Positions 54,852-63,032 of a stretch of DNA of 64,000 bases are shown here, piece after piece. Numbering within the stretch: position 1 is the stretch's first letter; each line of letters starts with the position of its first letter. A program made the position numbers and the translations under genes. The stretch is from an uncultured Flavobacteriaceae bacterium (lineage in GTDB: Bacteria > Bacteroidota > Bacteroidia > Flavobacteriales > Flavobacteriaceae). The notes beneath the pieces were generated by a model. The model ran no database searches. It saw only the letters and a program-made list of their open reading frames with translations, and was not told the origin of the DNA. Location: positions 62,001 through 126,000 of the forward strand of contig CAJWAA010000004.1 of the NCBI GenBank assembly GCA_913020295.1, given 5' to 3'.

Positions 54852-55457
54852 ATGAACGTTGCCCATGCTGAATTTGTAGTGAGCAACACTAAAGTGGATT
54901 TGTGTCCAAAAACTAATTTGCCAGAGTACGCCTTTATAGGCAGGTCAAATGTTGGAAAATCCACTTTAATCAACATGTTGTGTAACAAAAAAAAACTAGC
55001 TAAAACATCTTCACGACCTGGTAAAACACAATTAATTAACCATTTTTTAATCAATAAGAAATGGTACTTAGTTGACCTACCTGGTTATGGCTATGCGAGA
55101 GCCTCTAAAACCCAAAAAAAAACTTTCCAAAAATTTATTATTGATTATTTCACCAAAAGAAAGGAGTTGGTGTCAGCTTTTCTATTGATCGATTTACGAC
55201 ACAATCCACAACCAATTGATATGGATTTTTTACGTTGGTTAGGTGAAAATTTTATTCCATTCTCAATTGTGTTTACAAAGGCAGATAAAATAAACGAAAA
55301 AGACTTAGAAAGAAAAGTTTCAGATTATCTTTTAAAACTTAAAGAGGAATGGGAGAGCTTACCACAATATTTTGTCACATCCTCAGAAAAAAAACTGGGT
55401 CAAGAATCAATCTTGAATTATATTAAGCAAACAAATGAGGATATTAAAAATTTTTAA
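54852..55457 (+). CDS. engB: Ribosome biogenesis GTPase EngB/YsxC/YihA
   Basis: GTPase needed for large-subunit assembly, 201 residues. G1 is GRSNVGKSTLI, G2 region SSRPGKTQLINHF, G3 is DLPGYGYA, G4 is FTKADK and G5 is VTSSEKK. All are intact. It follows the alpha/beta hydrolase gene by 9 bases, and its stop overlaps the convergent gldC stop by 4 bases. Confidence 0.95.
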   Translation: MNVAHAEFVVSNTKVDLCPKTNLPEYAFIGRSNVGKSTLINMLCNKKKLAKTSSRPGKTQLINHFLINKKWYLVDLPGYGYARASKTQKKTFQKFIIDYFTKRKELVSAFLLIDLRHNPQPIDMDFLRWLGENFIPFSIVFTKADKINEKDLERKVSDYLLKLKEEWESLPQYFVTSSEKKLGQESILNYIKQTNEDIKNF

Positions 55458-55792
55458 TCGTCTTTTTTTAGGTTGAGTTTTTCTGCAAAATAATTACAAA
55501 ATTCCTTCATTGTTCCTGCCATTTTATCATCCTGAGTAGCACGCAAATATGTATCACTCATGGTGAGCAATGTTTGATGAAAAAACATTTTCATTTGATC
55601 AATAGGCATTTCCTTGATCCACAAATCCATCCTCAAGGTTTCCTGATTTTGCCCATCCCAAAGTGCCAGAAGCATAGCTTGTGCCTCTTCATGATCTACA
55701 CCTCCATCTGGTGCTGACCATATGATTTTTTCAGGTACTTTATTTTCATCCAGGCTTACTTCTATCCTGATAGGGCTTGTTTTCTTGGTCAT
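55454..55792 (-). CDS. gldC: Gliding motility protein GldC
   Basis: Small soluble protein of 112 residues linked to flavobacterial gliding. The pattern IRIEVSLDENKVPEKIIWSAPDGGVDHEEAQAMLLALWDGQNQETLRMDLWIKEMPIDQMK is spread over its first two thirds; no signal peptide is present. It directly follows gldB with a one-base overlap (TAATG), the arrangement known from Flavobacterium johnsoniae. GldC improves gliding but is not strictly required there; its biochemical function is not known. Confidence 0.92.
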   Translation of the reverse strand: MTKKTSPIRIEVSLDENKVPEKIIWSAPDGGVDHEEAQAMLLALWDGQNQETLRMDLWIKEMPIDQMKMFFHQTLLTMSDTYLRATQDDKMAGTMKEFCNYFAEKLNLKKDD

Positions 55793-56775
55793 TATCTTCT
55801 TGGTTTGTAATTAGATTTTGAGAATAGGGTTTGAGCTGGAAGATTCAATAGGGCACTAATCTCCGTATCCGGATAACGCTTCATATAAGATTTAATGATT
55901 TGCCATCCTATCCAAACACCAATCCTTCCAGGTGATTCGTTATCTATCTCTAAATAAAACTTTGAAAATGGTGAAGGTTCTATAAACCTATTGGATAAAG
56001 AAGGATCTGTATTGTATAGTAACTGCTTTTCAACAATATATTGCCACATATAGGCTTCATTGTCAATGACCCATTGTATTTGTTGTTCAGTATACAGCAT
56101 TTTTTCAGCATCAGAAGATCGCGGGAGAACCCAATCTTTTAAATATACTTGTTTTCCGTGGTAGATCATCTGTGACAAAAAAGATCTATCATTAGACGGA
56201 GGTATTTTGCTTTCAGCAAATTTACTTGCCACATGAGAGGGCAAAAAATTGATGTCCATTTCCTGTCGGATATACTGGGGAATACCCTCATACAGGTGGT
56301 GATCTGCACCCAAATAAGTATCAAGAGAGATCAATAAAAGGGAGTCGGCATAAATAGTTTTACTCTGATAGTCAACATTGTTGATCAATCCTATAACACT
56401 AGGGATTGTGGTTTCAGGAAAATAGTATTTCAAGTGCTTAAATAGATATTCCAAATTTTCCTCAATTGAAACCGTTGTAGTGAATTTTTTCTCTACATTT
56501 TCCAACAAAAGCAGTTGGAGGCTGTCTTTTTGTCTTTTGATCCAAACACTATCATCGAATTTCTCTGGAAAAAGATAGGGGTAAGTAGTTTTTAATACTT
56601 GAATATCATCGGCTTGGGACAAATGAAACTTCTTATCAAATCTATCAATTTTTATTTCCAAAGGAATCATAAGGATTTCAGATTTCTTTGTATTTGGGTC
56701 ATCACAACCAATTAAAAAGGAAACAAGGGGGATGATAAGAAAAAAACGAACATTTCGAAAAATAATCAATCTCAT
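55792..56775 (-). CDS. gldB: Gliding motility lipoprotein GldB
   Basis: Cell-envelope lipoprotein required for gliding in flavobacteria, 327 residues. The signal peptide ends LVSFLIGC24 with a clean lipobox. The mature protein has IDRFDKKFHL near its start, LKYYFPETTIPSVIGLINNVDYQSKTIYADSLLLISLDTYLGADHHLY in the middle and GRIGVWIGWQIIKSYM near the end. It pairs with gldC. A TAAATTTG box at 56823-56816 on the minus strand is a candidate -7 element 41 bases ahead of its start. Confidence 0.92.
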   Translation of the reverse strand: MRLIIFRNVRFFLIIPLVSFLIGCDDPNTKKSEILMIPLEIKIDRFDKKFHLSQADDIQVLKTTYPYLFPEKFDDSVWIKRQKDSLQLLLLENVEKKFTTTVSIEENLEYLFKHLKYYFPETTIPSVIGLINNVDYQSKTIYADSLLLISLDTYLGADHHLYEGIPQYIRQEMDINFLPSHVASKFAESKIPPSNDRSFLSQMIYHGKQVYLKDWVLPRSSDAEKMLYTEQQIQWVIDNEAYMWQYIVEKQLLYNTDPSLSNRFIEPSPFSKFYLEIDNESPGRIGVWIGWQIIKSYMKRYPDTEISALLNLPAQTLFSKSNYKPRR

Positions 56776-56843
56776 TTAATTGGATTTATTTTTATTCCAA
56801 TGTAACTTAGATATACAAATTTAAGTGGTCTTTTTTTAAAAAA

Positions 56844-57632
56844 ATGAAAACACCTGAAAAAGTAGTCAACCACATTGTAGAATGGTTGAAAGATTATCTG
56901 AAAAATTCAAATATGAAAGGCTTTGTGGTAGGAGTGTCTGGAGGAATTGACTCTGCTGTCACCTCCTCACTCTGCAGTCTTACAAATGCACCAGTGTTGT
57001 GTCTTGAAATGGAAATTCATCAAGACCCTAATCAGGTCTCAAGAGCCTTGCAGCATATTGACTGGTTAGAAAATAAGTTTGAAAATGTAAGTCACCACAA
57101 ATTTTCCTTGACTGGAGTTTTTGATGAATTCGTTAAAGACTTACCAGATACCCAAATGAAGGAGGAGCAATTACTGAGTTTAGCAAATACCAAAGCAAGA
57201 CTGAGAATGACCACCTTGTATTATTTTGCTGCATTACATCATTATCTGGTAGCTGGAACAGGTAATAAAGTTGAGGACTTTGGTGTGGGATTCTATACCA
57301 AGTATGGTGATGGCGGGGTAGATTTGAGTCCCATTGCTGATCTAATGAAGTCAGATGTATATCAATTAGCTCAATATCTTGAAATAATTGAAGCCATTCA
57401 AAAAGCTGCACCTACTGATGGATTGTGGAGTGACAATAGAACAGACGAAGAACAAATGGGGGCCAGCTATAGGGAGCTGGAATGGGCCATGGAAGAGCTA
57501 GTGCGAAATCCTTCCCTAAAGGAATTAGACCGAAAACAGCTTGATATTGTTGAGATCTACATGAATTTCAATCGTCAAAACCAGCACAAGATGAATCCTA
57601 TTCCCGTATGTAAAATCCCTCACGGCTTCTAA
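56844..57632 (+). CDS. nadE: NAD+ synthase, ammonia-dependent
   Basis: Amidates nicotinic acid adenine dinucleotide in the last step of NAD synthesis. It has 262 residues without a glutaminase domain. The PP-loop is GVSGGIDSAVTSSL; TKARLRMTTLYYFA, VAGTGNKVEDFGVGFYTKYGDGGVDLSPIADL and PTDGLWSDNRTDEEQMG are family motifs. It diverges from gldB across 68 bases, the common flavobacterial gldC-gldB-nadE arrangement. Confidence 0.95.
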   Translation: MKTPEKVVNHIVEWLKDYLKNSNMKGFVVGVSGGIDSAVTSSLCSLTNAPVLCLEMEIHQDPNQVSRALQHIDWLENKFENVSHHKFSLTGVFDEFVKDLPDTQMKEEQLLSLANTKARLRMTTLYYFAALHHYLVAGTGNKVEDFGVGFYTKYGDGGVDLSPIADLMKSDVYQLAQYLEIIEAIQKAAPTDGLWSDNRTDEEQMGASYRELEWAMEELVRNPSLKELDRKQLDIVEIYMNFNRQNQHKMNPIPVCKIPHGF

Positions 57633-57747
57633 TCTAAATAAATAAAATGTTGATCAAGAATTCCATTAGATAATTATAAATACAATGTGAAAACTTTAGT
57701 CATTTTTGGATTGATCTATTTCATTTAAGACTTTTTTTGAAAAAATA

Positions 57748-59856
57748 TTACCACCCGGAATTACCGTCAAATTTTGCATGAATGCAAGTAACAGTTAGTT
57801 GTCCATATCCATCTACATGGCCTCGCAGTTGCCAAGTAGGAACTGGGTCATATTGAGTAGAGGATCCACTTCCCATTGGAGTAATGTAAAATTCAAAATT
57901 ACTATAGGTTGAACCAAGCGCAATACTTCCCTCCATTAATGATGTAAAACCATCACTCCAGATTGGTGTAAACCGATCATTATAACCACCACCATCTCCC
58001 AGCCCATATGTCATATTAGATTTTTGAATATATGTTTCAGTAGGTGAATATTCACCACTACTTCCACCAGATCTTATAACCCCAGATATAAACCAATTAT
58101 CCACAATTTCAGAAGATGAAGATTGTTTAACTTGAATTGTATTATATGTGGTATTCCACGAAAATCTTAAGACTCCAAGCTCAAATAAAACAACATCATT
58201 TGCTGCATTTGTTTTGACTTGAGCTGATTTAATTTCAGAATTGTTGGATTGTTGTAGAGCACTTATTTCACTTTTCAAATCTCCAATTAATTGCATTAGA
58301 GAAGTTATCGTTCCATTGTCATTTAATGTCAATTGATCACCACTCCCTTTAAAACCCGTAGCAGAAACAATTCCTGAGGTGGTTGTATCACCATTATACA
58401 TCACTTTAAAAGCGTCAGACCTAGCGCTAGAAGCTGAACCATTTCCAATTACAAAAGCTGGATTGGAAGTTGAAAATGAATCTGCACTTGTTGCTGAAGA
58501 ACTACTTAAGTTATATCTTCCAATTACTAAGGAGCCCCAATCGCTTGCAGTTGTTCTATTGCCCATAGTTACAGAATAATACCCACTTGCAGTGGTGTAT
58601 CGACCTATTGCAGTAGAGCCATATCCACTTGCCACTGTGTAGGAACCAAGTGCAGTAGAGTAATATTCACTGGCTGTGGTATTGAAGCCACTAGCAAAAG
58701 AGCCATAACCTGTTGCACCTCTAATCGAACTACTTTGACCTTGTTTACTTAAATCAACTGCATCACCTCCAATATCTCCGTGATTTGAAGAGTTTGATGA
58801 AGATAGTCTAACTCCTGTATTGTTATTTTCACTAACCGAAGCCAAAACACCAATTTCGGATACCCCATGTAATAGGTTTAATTCGGAAGCTGTTGAAGTA
58901 ATAGCTGTTCCTCCAATATTTAACCCTGCTGCAGATACAACCCCTGAGGTATTTACAAGGGTTACATCTGCATTTCCTAATTGGATAGTGTTTGACGATG
59001 TAACAATTGCATTTGCACCTATAGCAGTAGAGTTTGTAATTGAGATTCCGTTTATCAATGTATTTGCCCCAAGTGTGGTTACATTTGAATGATTAACAGA
59101 AGAGCTCCCCTGATTTTGATAATTAGCTCTATAACCAATATTTACATTATTAGAACCAGACTCATTGTTGTAACCAGAATATTCTCCGATATTGACGTTC
59201 CTACTTCCAGTTTCATTAAAAATAGAATTCGCATAACCAATTGAGACATTTGAATTTCCTGAAGTATTATTGGATAGACTTAAACTCCCAATCGATACAT
59301 TTGTTGCCCCTCCAGCATTATCTTTCATGGAATCTTCACCTATAGATATATTTCTTGAAGTACCATTTGCGTTTAACAGAGAGTTTTTTCCAATTGCAAT
59401 ATTGTTATGACCTCCATTAGATTGACCAATTATTGTACCGATTTGGATATTTGAATTACCTGTAACAAAAGTTTGAGATGATATATTTGTAATTTTAGCA
59501 TACTCAGCAATAGGAACGGTTGCAACTTGCTTAGTTCCCATATCCTGATATCCATTTCCTGTATCTAACTCTTCTTTCATAAACACACTCTGTGACCAAT
59601 CTATATTTGAGTAAGTACCATTAACAATTGTTCCGCCTCCAACAGACAAATTAACGACCCCATCAGCGGGAATATTAACTATATGTTCCTCAACAAAAAA
59701 AGGTGTAGCAGTAGTCGACTGATACATAAGTGAAAACTTCACTTTAACCTGATTATTAGAAATTATTTGTCCACTTGAGTGTTTTATTAAAGCCTGGTAG
59801 TTAAATTGACTATTTACCCCGATTGATACCAGCAAAAAAATAATTGTTTTCCTCAT
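57748..59856 (-). CDS. Large exported beta-roll repeat protein, adhesin-like, function unknown
   Basis: Exported protein of 702 residues. A signal peptide (1-16) precedes a domain (about 17-122) frequent at the start of Bacteroidota surface proteins: FNYQALIKHSSGQIISNNQ, TATPFFVEEH and VATVPIAEYAK. Six 17-residue repeats with NVxIG strands follow (152-253), then a TASELNLLHGV linker (322-332), five 14-residue YadA-head-like repeats (386-455), a short coiled coil (519-536, LMQLIGDLKSEISALQ) and a C-terminal domain of about 150 residues I do not recognise. There is no YadA barrel and no evident type IX secretion tail, so anchoring is unclear. It lies between nadE and dnaG with gaps of 115 and 122 bases. 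Confidence 0.8.
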   Translation of the reverse strand: MRKTIIFLLVSIGVNSQFNYQALIKHSSGQIISNNQVKVKFSLMYQSTTATPFFVEEHIVNIPADGVVNLSVGGGTIVNGTYSNIDWSQSVFMKEELDTGNGYQDMGTKQVATVPIAEYAKITNISSQTFVTGNSNIQIGTIIGQSNGGHNNIAIGKNSLLNANGTSRNISIGEDSMKDNAGGATNVSIGSLSLSNNTSGNSNVSIGYANSIFNETGSRNVNIGEYSGYNNESGSNNVNIGYRANYQNQGSSSVNHSNVTTLGANTLINGISITNSTAIGANAIVTSSNTIQLGNADVTLVNTSGVVSAAGLNIGGTAITSTASELNLLHGVSEIGVLASVSENNNTGVRLSSSNSSNHGDIGGDAVDLSKQGQSSSIRGATGYGSFASGFNTTASEYYSTALGSYTVASGYGSTAIGRYTTASGYYSVTMGNRTTASDWGSLVIGRYNLSSSSATSADSFSTSNPAFVIGNGSASSARSDAFKVMYNGDTTTSGIVSATGFKGSGDQLTLNDNGTITSLMQLIGDLKSEISALQQSNNSEIKSAQVKTNAANDVVLFELGVLRFSWNTTYNTIQVKQSSSSEIVDNWFISGVIRSGGSSGEYSPTETYIQKSNMTYGLGDGGGYNDRFTPIWSDGFTSLMEGSIALGSTYSNFEFYITPMGSGSSTQYDPVPTWQLRGHVDGYGQLTVTCIHAKFDGNSGW
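58492..58701 (-). repeat. Five 42-base units encoding 14-residue YadA-head-like repeats
   Basis: Codons for residues 386-455. The units are SFASGFNTTASEYY, STALGSYTVASGYG, STAIGRYTTASGYY, SVTMGNRTTASDWG and a looser SLVIGRYNLSSSSA. Each has Gly at position 5 and small residues at 10-11, the left-handed beta-roll pattern of trimeric autotransporter heads. Confidence 0.85.
59098..59403 (-). repeat. Six 51-base units encoding 17-residue NVxIG repeats
   Basis: Codons for residues 152-253 in perfect 17-residue register: NIAIGKNSLLNANGTSR, NISIGEDSMKDNAGGAT, NVSIGSLSLSNNTSGNS, NVSIGYANSIFNETGSR, NVNIGEYSGYNNESGSN and NVNIGYRANYQNQGSSS. The strand position is fixed while the turns vary, so the array is old rather than a recent DNA duplication. 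Confidence 0.85.
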
Positions 59857-59978
59857 AATTTGTCTTAAATAATTAAAATTTTGAAAAGGTTATTAGTATT
59901 AAAACTTCAGATTTAGATCAATTTACATTAAAATAATTAAATTTTGATTTTAATATATCAGACATAAATTAAAGTCAG

Positions 59979-61934
59979 TTAAATTACCCGGTGAAGCTTA
60001 CTGGAAATTATATTTTTGAGACCTTGATACATTTTAATCTCCTTTAATGTTTCTTGGTTTTCCTCTTGGTCTTTGGTAACCAACTGAAGTTCATTGATTT
60101 TTTGATCGATCAAATATCGCCTCATGGACAAGATTGTTTCACTAACAAGTTGGACTACCTCACTACCTTTAAATTTCACAAAAACATTTCTTTTCCCCCA
60201 ATCATGTAGCTGATGTTGTTCCTCTTTCATTATCAAATCGGTAATGATTTGATTTTGGATTAAATCATCTGTTTGCATAATCTTTTCAAAGTTTAAATCA
60301 CCCTGCTCTGTTTGGTAGAATTCAATCAGTTTGTAAAAAATCTTCTTAAAAGAATCATGACTCAATTCAATTTCGTCCTGTTGGAGGTCCAAAAATATTT
60401 TCTCATACACCTTGACTGAAATTTTCTGGGTCTCTTCAATCACTTCACCCTCCTGATTGGTTTTTGAAATAAGTTCCTCAAAATCAAACTCTTGATTTCC
60501 ATATGTTAATAAGATGGAGATTATCTGTTTTTCAAGTTCAAAGACACGATCAACTTTAGAAAAGGTCTCTGTTGTTTTTTTGACTAATGCAATAGATTCG
60601 TCAGGAATAAATCTTTTGGCTCCTTTTCGCTTATTATTCTGATTGATTTGGGCCAATGTGCTAAATAGTGCATCTTCTGAAATTTGCATTATTTCTGAAC
60701 AATTCTGAATGTAAATTTCTTGTTTGATGGGATCAGGAATCTTAAAAATACTCTCAACTATCTCCTTAATGGTTTCGGCTTTACGAACGGGATCGTTTTT
60801 TCCCTCTTCTGAAAGCAGTGATGCTTTGAATTGGATAAAATCCTTGGACTGTTCCTCCAAAAAATTTATGATGTCATCAGCGGAATGGGATCGGGCAAAA
60901 CTATCTGGGTCATCTCCCTCTGGAAAACTACATACCCTTACATTCATACCTTGTTCCAAAATCAAATCTATTCCCCTGAGTGAGGCTCGGAGTCCTGGTG
61001 CATCACCATCAAATAAAACCACAATATTGGAAGTCAAGCGATTGATCATGCGAATTTGATCCACCGTGAGAGCTGTTCCAGATGAAGAGACCACATTAGT
61101 AATCCCTGACTGATGCATTTGAATTACATCTGTGTACCCCTCAACCAAATAGCAAACATCATTTTTGGCAATGGTTTGTTTGGACTCAAATATCCCATAC
61201 AGCACCTTACTTTTACTGTAAATTTCACTTTCAGGAGAATTTAAATATTTCGCCGTTTTAGCATTTTCAGACAATATTCTTCCCCCAAAGCCTTGAACTC
61301 TCCCCGACATGCTGCGGATTGGAAAAACAACTCTGCCCCTAAAACGATCAACTTGTCTATCATTACTGACAATAACCAGACCTGTTTTTTCTAAAAAATC
61401 TAATTTGTAACCCTCTTTTTGGGATTTTTTAGCTAATTCATTAGAAGATTTTGGGGAATAACCTAAAGCAAATTTTTTGACGGTTTCGTCTCTAAAACCT
61501 CTTTCTTTGAAATAAGTTAAGCCTATGGATTTACCCTCTTCAGTCTCCCAAAGACTTTTTTCAAAAAAATCTAAAGCATATTGTGCAACCAAAAACATGC
61601 TCTCTCTGTCATCTTTTATTTGTTTTTCTTCAGGGGAAACCTCTGTTTCCTCTATTTCTATATTGTATTTTTTTGCTAAATAACGAATGGCTTCAGGATA
61701 AGTAAAATGTTCGTGTTCCATTAAGAAAGCGATGACATTCCCTCCTTTTCCGCTACTAAAATCTTTCCAAATTTGCTTTGCAGGAGAAACCATAAAACTG
61801 GGAGTTTTTTCCTGAGTAAATGGACTCAAACCTTTGTAATTTGCTCCAGATTTTTTTAAAGTTACATACTCCTCAATAACCTCCTCCAATCGAGCAGCTT
61901 CATATACTTGGTCAATGGTACTTCTTGAGATCAA
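59979..61934 (-). CDS. dnaG: DNA primase, zinc-ligand residues absent
   Basis: Makes RNA primers for replication, 651 residues. The Toprim core has VEGYTDVIQMHQSG and VVLFDGDAPGLRAS; the RNA polymerase domain has YSPKSSNELAKK-type and RFRGRVVFPIRSMSGRVQGFGGRIL elements. The N-terminal domain keeps its shape (SPFTQEKTPSFMVSP, GNVIAFLM), but the four zinc ligands of E. coli (C40, H43, C61, C64) align with Ser37, Thr40, Asp58 and Ser61. The start is TTG: no ATG lies between the upstream stop and MISRSTID, which matches relatives. The C-terminal helicase-binding part is long and divergent. Confidence 0.94.
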   Translation of the reverse strand: MISRSTIDQVYEAARLEEVIEEYVTLKKSGANYKGLSPFTQEKTPSFMVSPAKQIWKDFSSGKGGNVIAFLMEHEHFTYPEAIRYLAKKYNIEIEETEVSPEEKQIKDDRESMFLVAQYALDFFEKSLWETEEGKSIGLTYFKERGFRDETVKKFALGYSPKSSNELAKKSQKEGYKLDFLEKTGLVIVSNDRQVDRFRGRVVFPIRSMSGRVQGFGGRILSENAKTAKYLNSPESEIYSKSKVLYGIFESKQTIAKNDVCYLVEGYTDVIQMHQSGITNVVSSSGTALTVDQIRMINRLTSNIVVLFDGDAPGLRASLRGIDLILEQGMNVRVCSFPEGDDPDSFARSHSADDIINFLEEQSKDFIQFKASLLSEEGKNDPVRKAETIKEIVESIFKIPDPIKQEIYIQNCSEIMQISEDALFSTLAQINQNNKRKGAKRFIPDESIALVKKTTETFSKVDRVFELEKQIISILLTYGNQEFDFEELISKTNQEGEVIEETQKISVKVYEKIFLDLQQDEIELSHDSFKKIFYKLIEFYQTEQGDLNFEKIMQTDDLIQNQIITDLIMKEEQHQLHDWGKRNVFVKFKGSEVVQLVSETILSMRRYLIDQKINELQLVTKDQEENQETLKEIKMYQGLKNIISSKLHRVI

Positions 61935-62014
61935 ATCAGAGGAAAAATTTCTATAAAAGTAAAATTATATGGTCATTAGGCAAAACTCGCAAAGCCAATT
62001 TCAACTTTATTGAT

Positions 62015-62992
62015 TTATATATTTCGCTCAATGACATAATTGACCATCAACTCCAGTGAATCTCTATAGGTATTTTTGGGAAAAGTTTTAAGCAATTCAA
62101 TAGCTCGAATATGAAAAAACTCCATTTTTTCTTGGGCAAATTCGAGTCCACCCACTTCTTTTATTCTTTTGATGGCCTCACGAACCCTTTTTTTGTCTTT
62201 GTTATGATTTTTGACTGTATTGATCAACCAATTTTTATTGGATCGATCCATTGAATTGAGAGCATAAATCATTGGCAATGTCATTTTTTGCTCTTTGATA
62301 TCGATTCCGGTAGGCTTTCCTATTTTTTGTTCTGAATAATCAAATAAATCGTCTTTGATCTGGAAAGCCATCCCTAAAAGCTCACCGAACTCATACATTT
62401 TGGTAACCTGATCCTGATCAGCATCGACGGACTTAGCTCCCATTGCACAACAAGCAGCAAGTAGGGTCGCTGTTTTTTGACGTATGATTTTGTAATAAAT
62501 TTCTTCTGTAATATCAAGATTTCTGGCTTTTTCGATTTGCAAAAGCTCTCCTTGACTCATTTCCCTAACCGCAATGGAGATAATCTTTAAGAGGTCAAAA
62601 TCTTCATTTTCTATCGAAAGCAACAATCCCTTTGAGAGCAAATAATCGCCCACCAAAACTGCAATTTTATTTTTCCACAATGCATTGATAGAAAAGAATC
62701 CCCTGCGCTGATTACTATCATCCACTACATCATCGTGTACCAGCGTAGCAGTGTGTATCAATTCGATAATAGCAGCCCCGCGGTAAGATCGTTCATTTAT
62801 TTTACCTTTACCCAACATTTTGGCTACCAAAAAAACAAACATGGGGCGCATTTGTTTCCCTTTTCTATTGACAATAAAATGAGTAATTCTATTAAGTAAA
62901 GCTACCTTGGAGGACATGGAAGTTTTAAACTTTTTTTCAAAAAGTTCCATTTCCTCATAAATGGGTTCCTTAATTTGCTCTACAACTTTCAT
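62015..62992 (-). CDS. Polyprenyl (octaprenyl-type) diphosphate synthase
   Basis: Trans-prenyl chain elongation enzyme of 325 residues, predicted to make the isoprenoid side chain of menaquinone. The first Asp-rich motif is LVHDDVVDDSNQRRG and the second IKDDLFDYSEQKIGKPTG. GKQMRPMFVFLVAKML forms the pyrophosphate-binding start. Chain length is set by residues before the first motif and is not deduced here. It lies 80 bases upstream of dnaG and 40 downstream of rlmN on the same strand, possibly one unit. Confidence 0.93.
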   Translation of the reverse strand: MKVVEQIKEPIYEEMELFEKKFKTSMSSKVALLNRITHFIVNRKGKQMRPMFVFLVAKMLGKGKINERSYRGAAIIELIHTATLVHDDVVDDSNQRRGFFSINALWKNKIAVLVGDYLLSKGLLLSIENEDFDLLKIISIAVREMSQGELLQIEKARNLDITEEIYYKIIRQKTATLLAACCAMGAKSVDADQDQVTKMYEFGELLGMAFQIKDDLFDYSEQKIGKPTGIDIKEQKMTLPMIYALNSMDRSNKNWLINTVKNHNKDKKRVREAIKRIKEVGGLEFAQEKMEFFHIRAIELLKTFPKNTYRDSLELMVNYVIERNI

Positions 62993-63032
62993 TATTCAGT
63001 AAAGATATCACTATTCATTCGGAGAATATAAT

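Noticed and set aside
57748-59856. Prophage tail fibre, suggested by TASELNLL and head repeats
   Set aside because: No other phage gene lies nearby, the protein has a signal peptide, and neighbours are nadE and dnaG.
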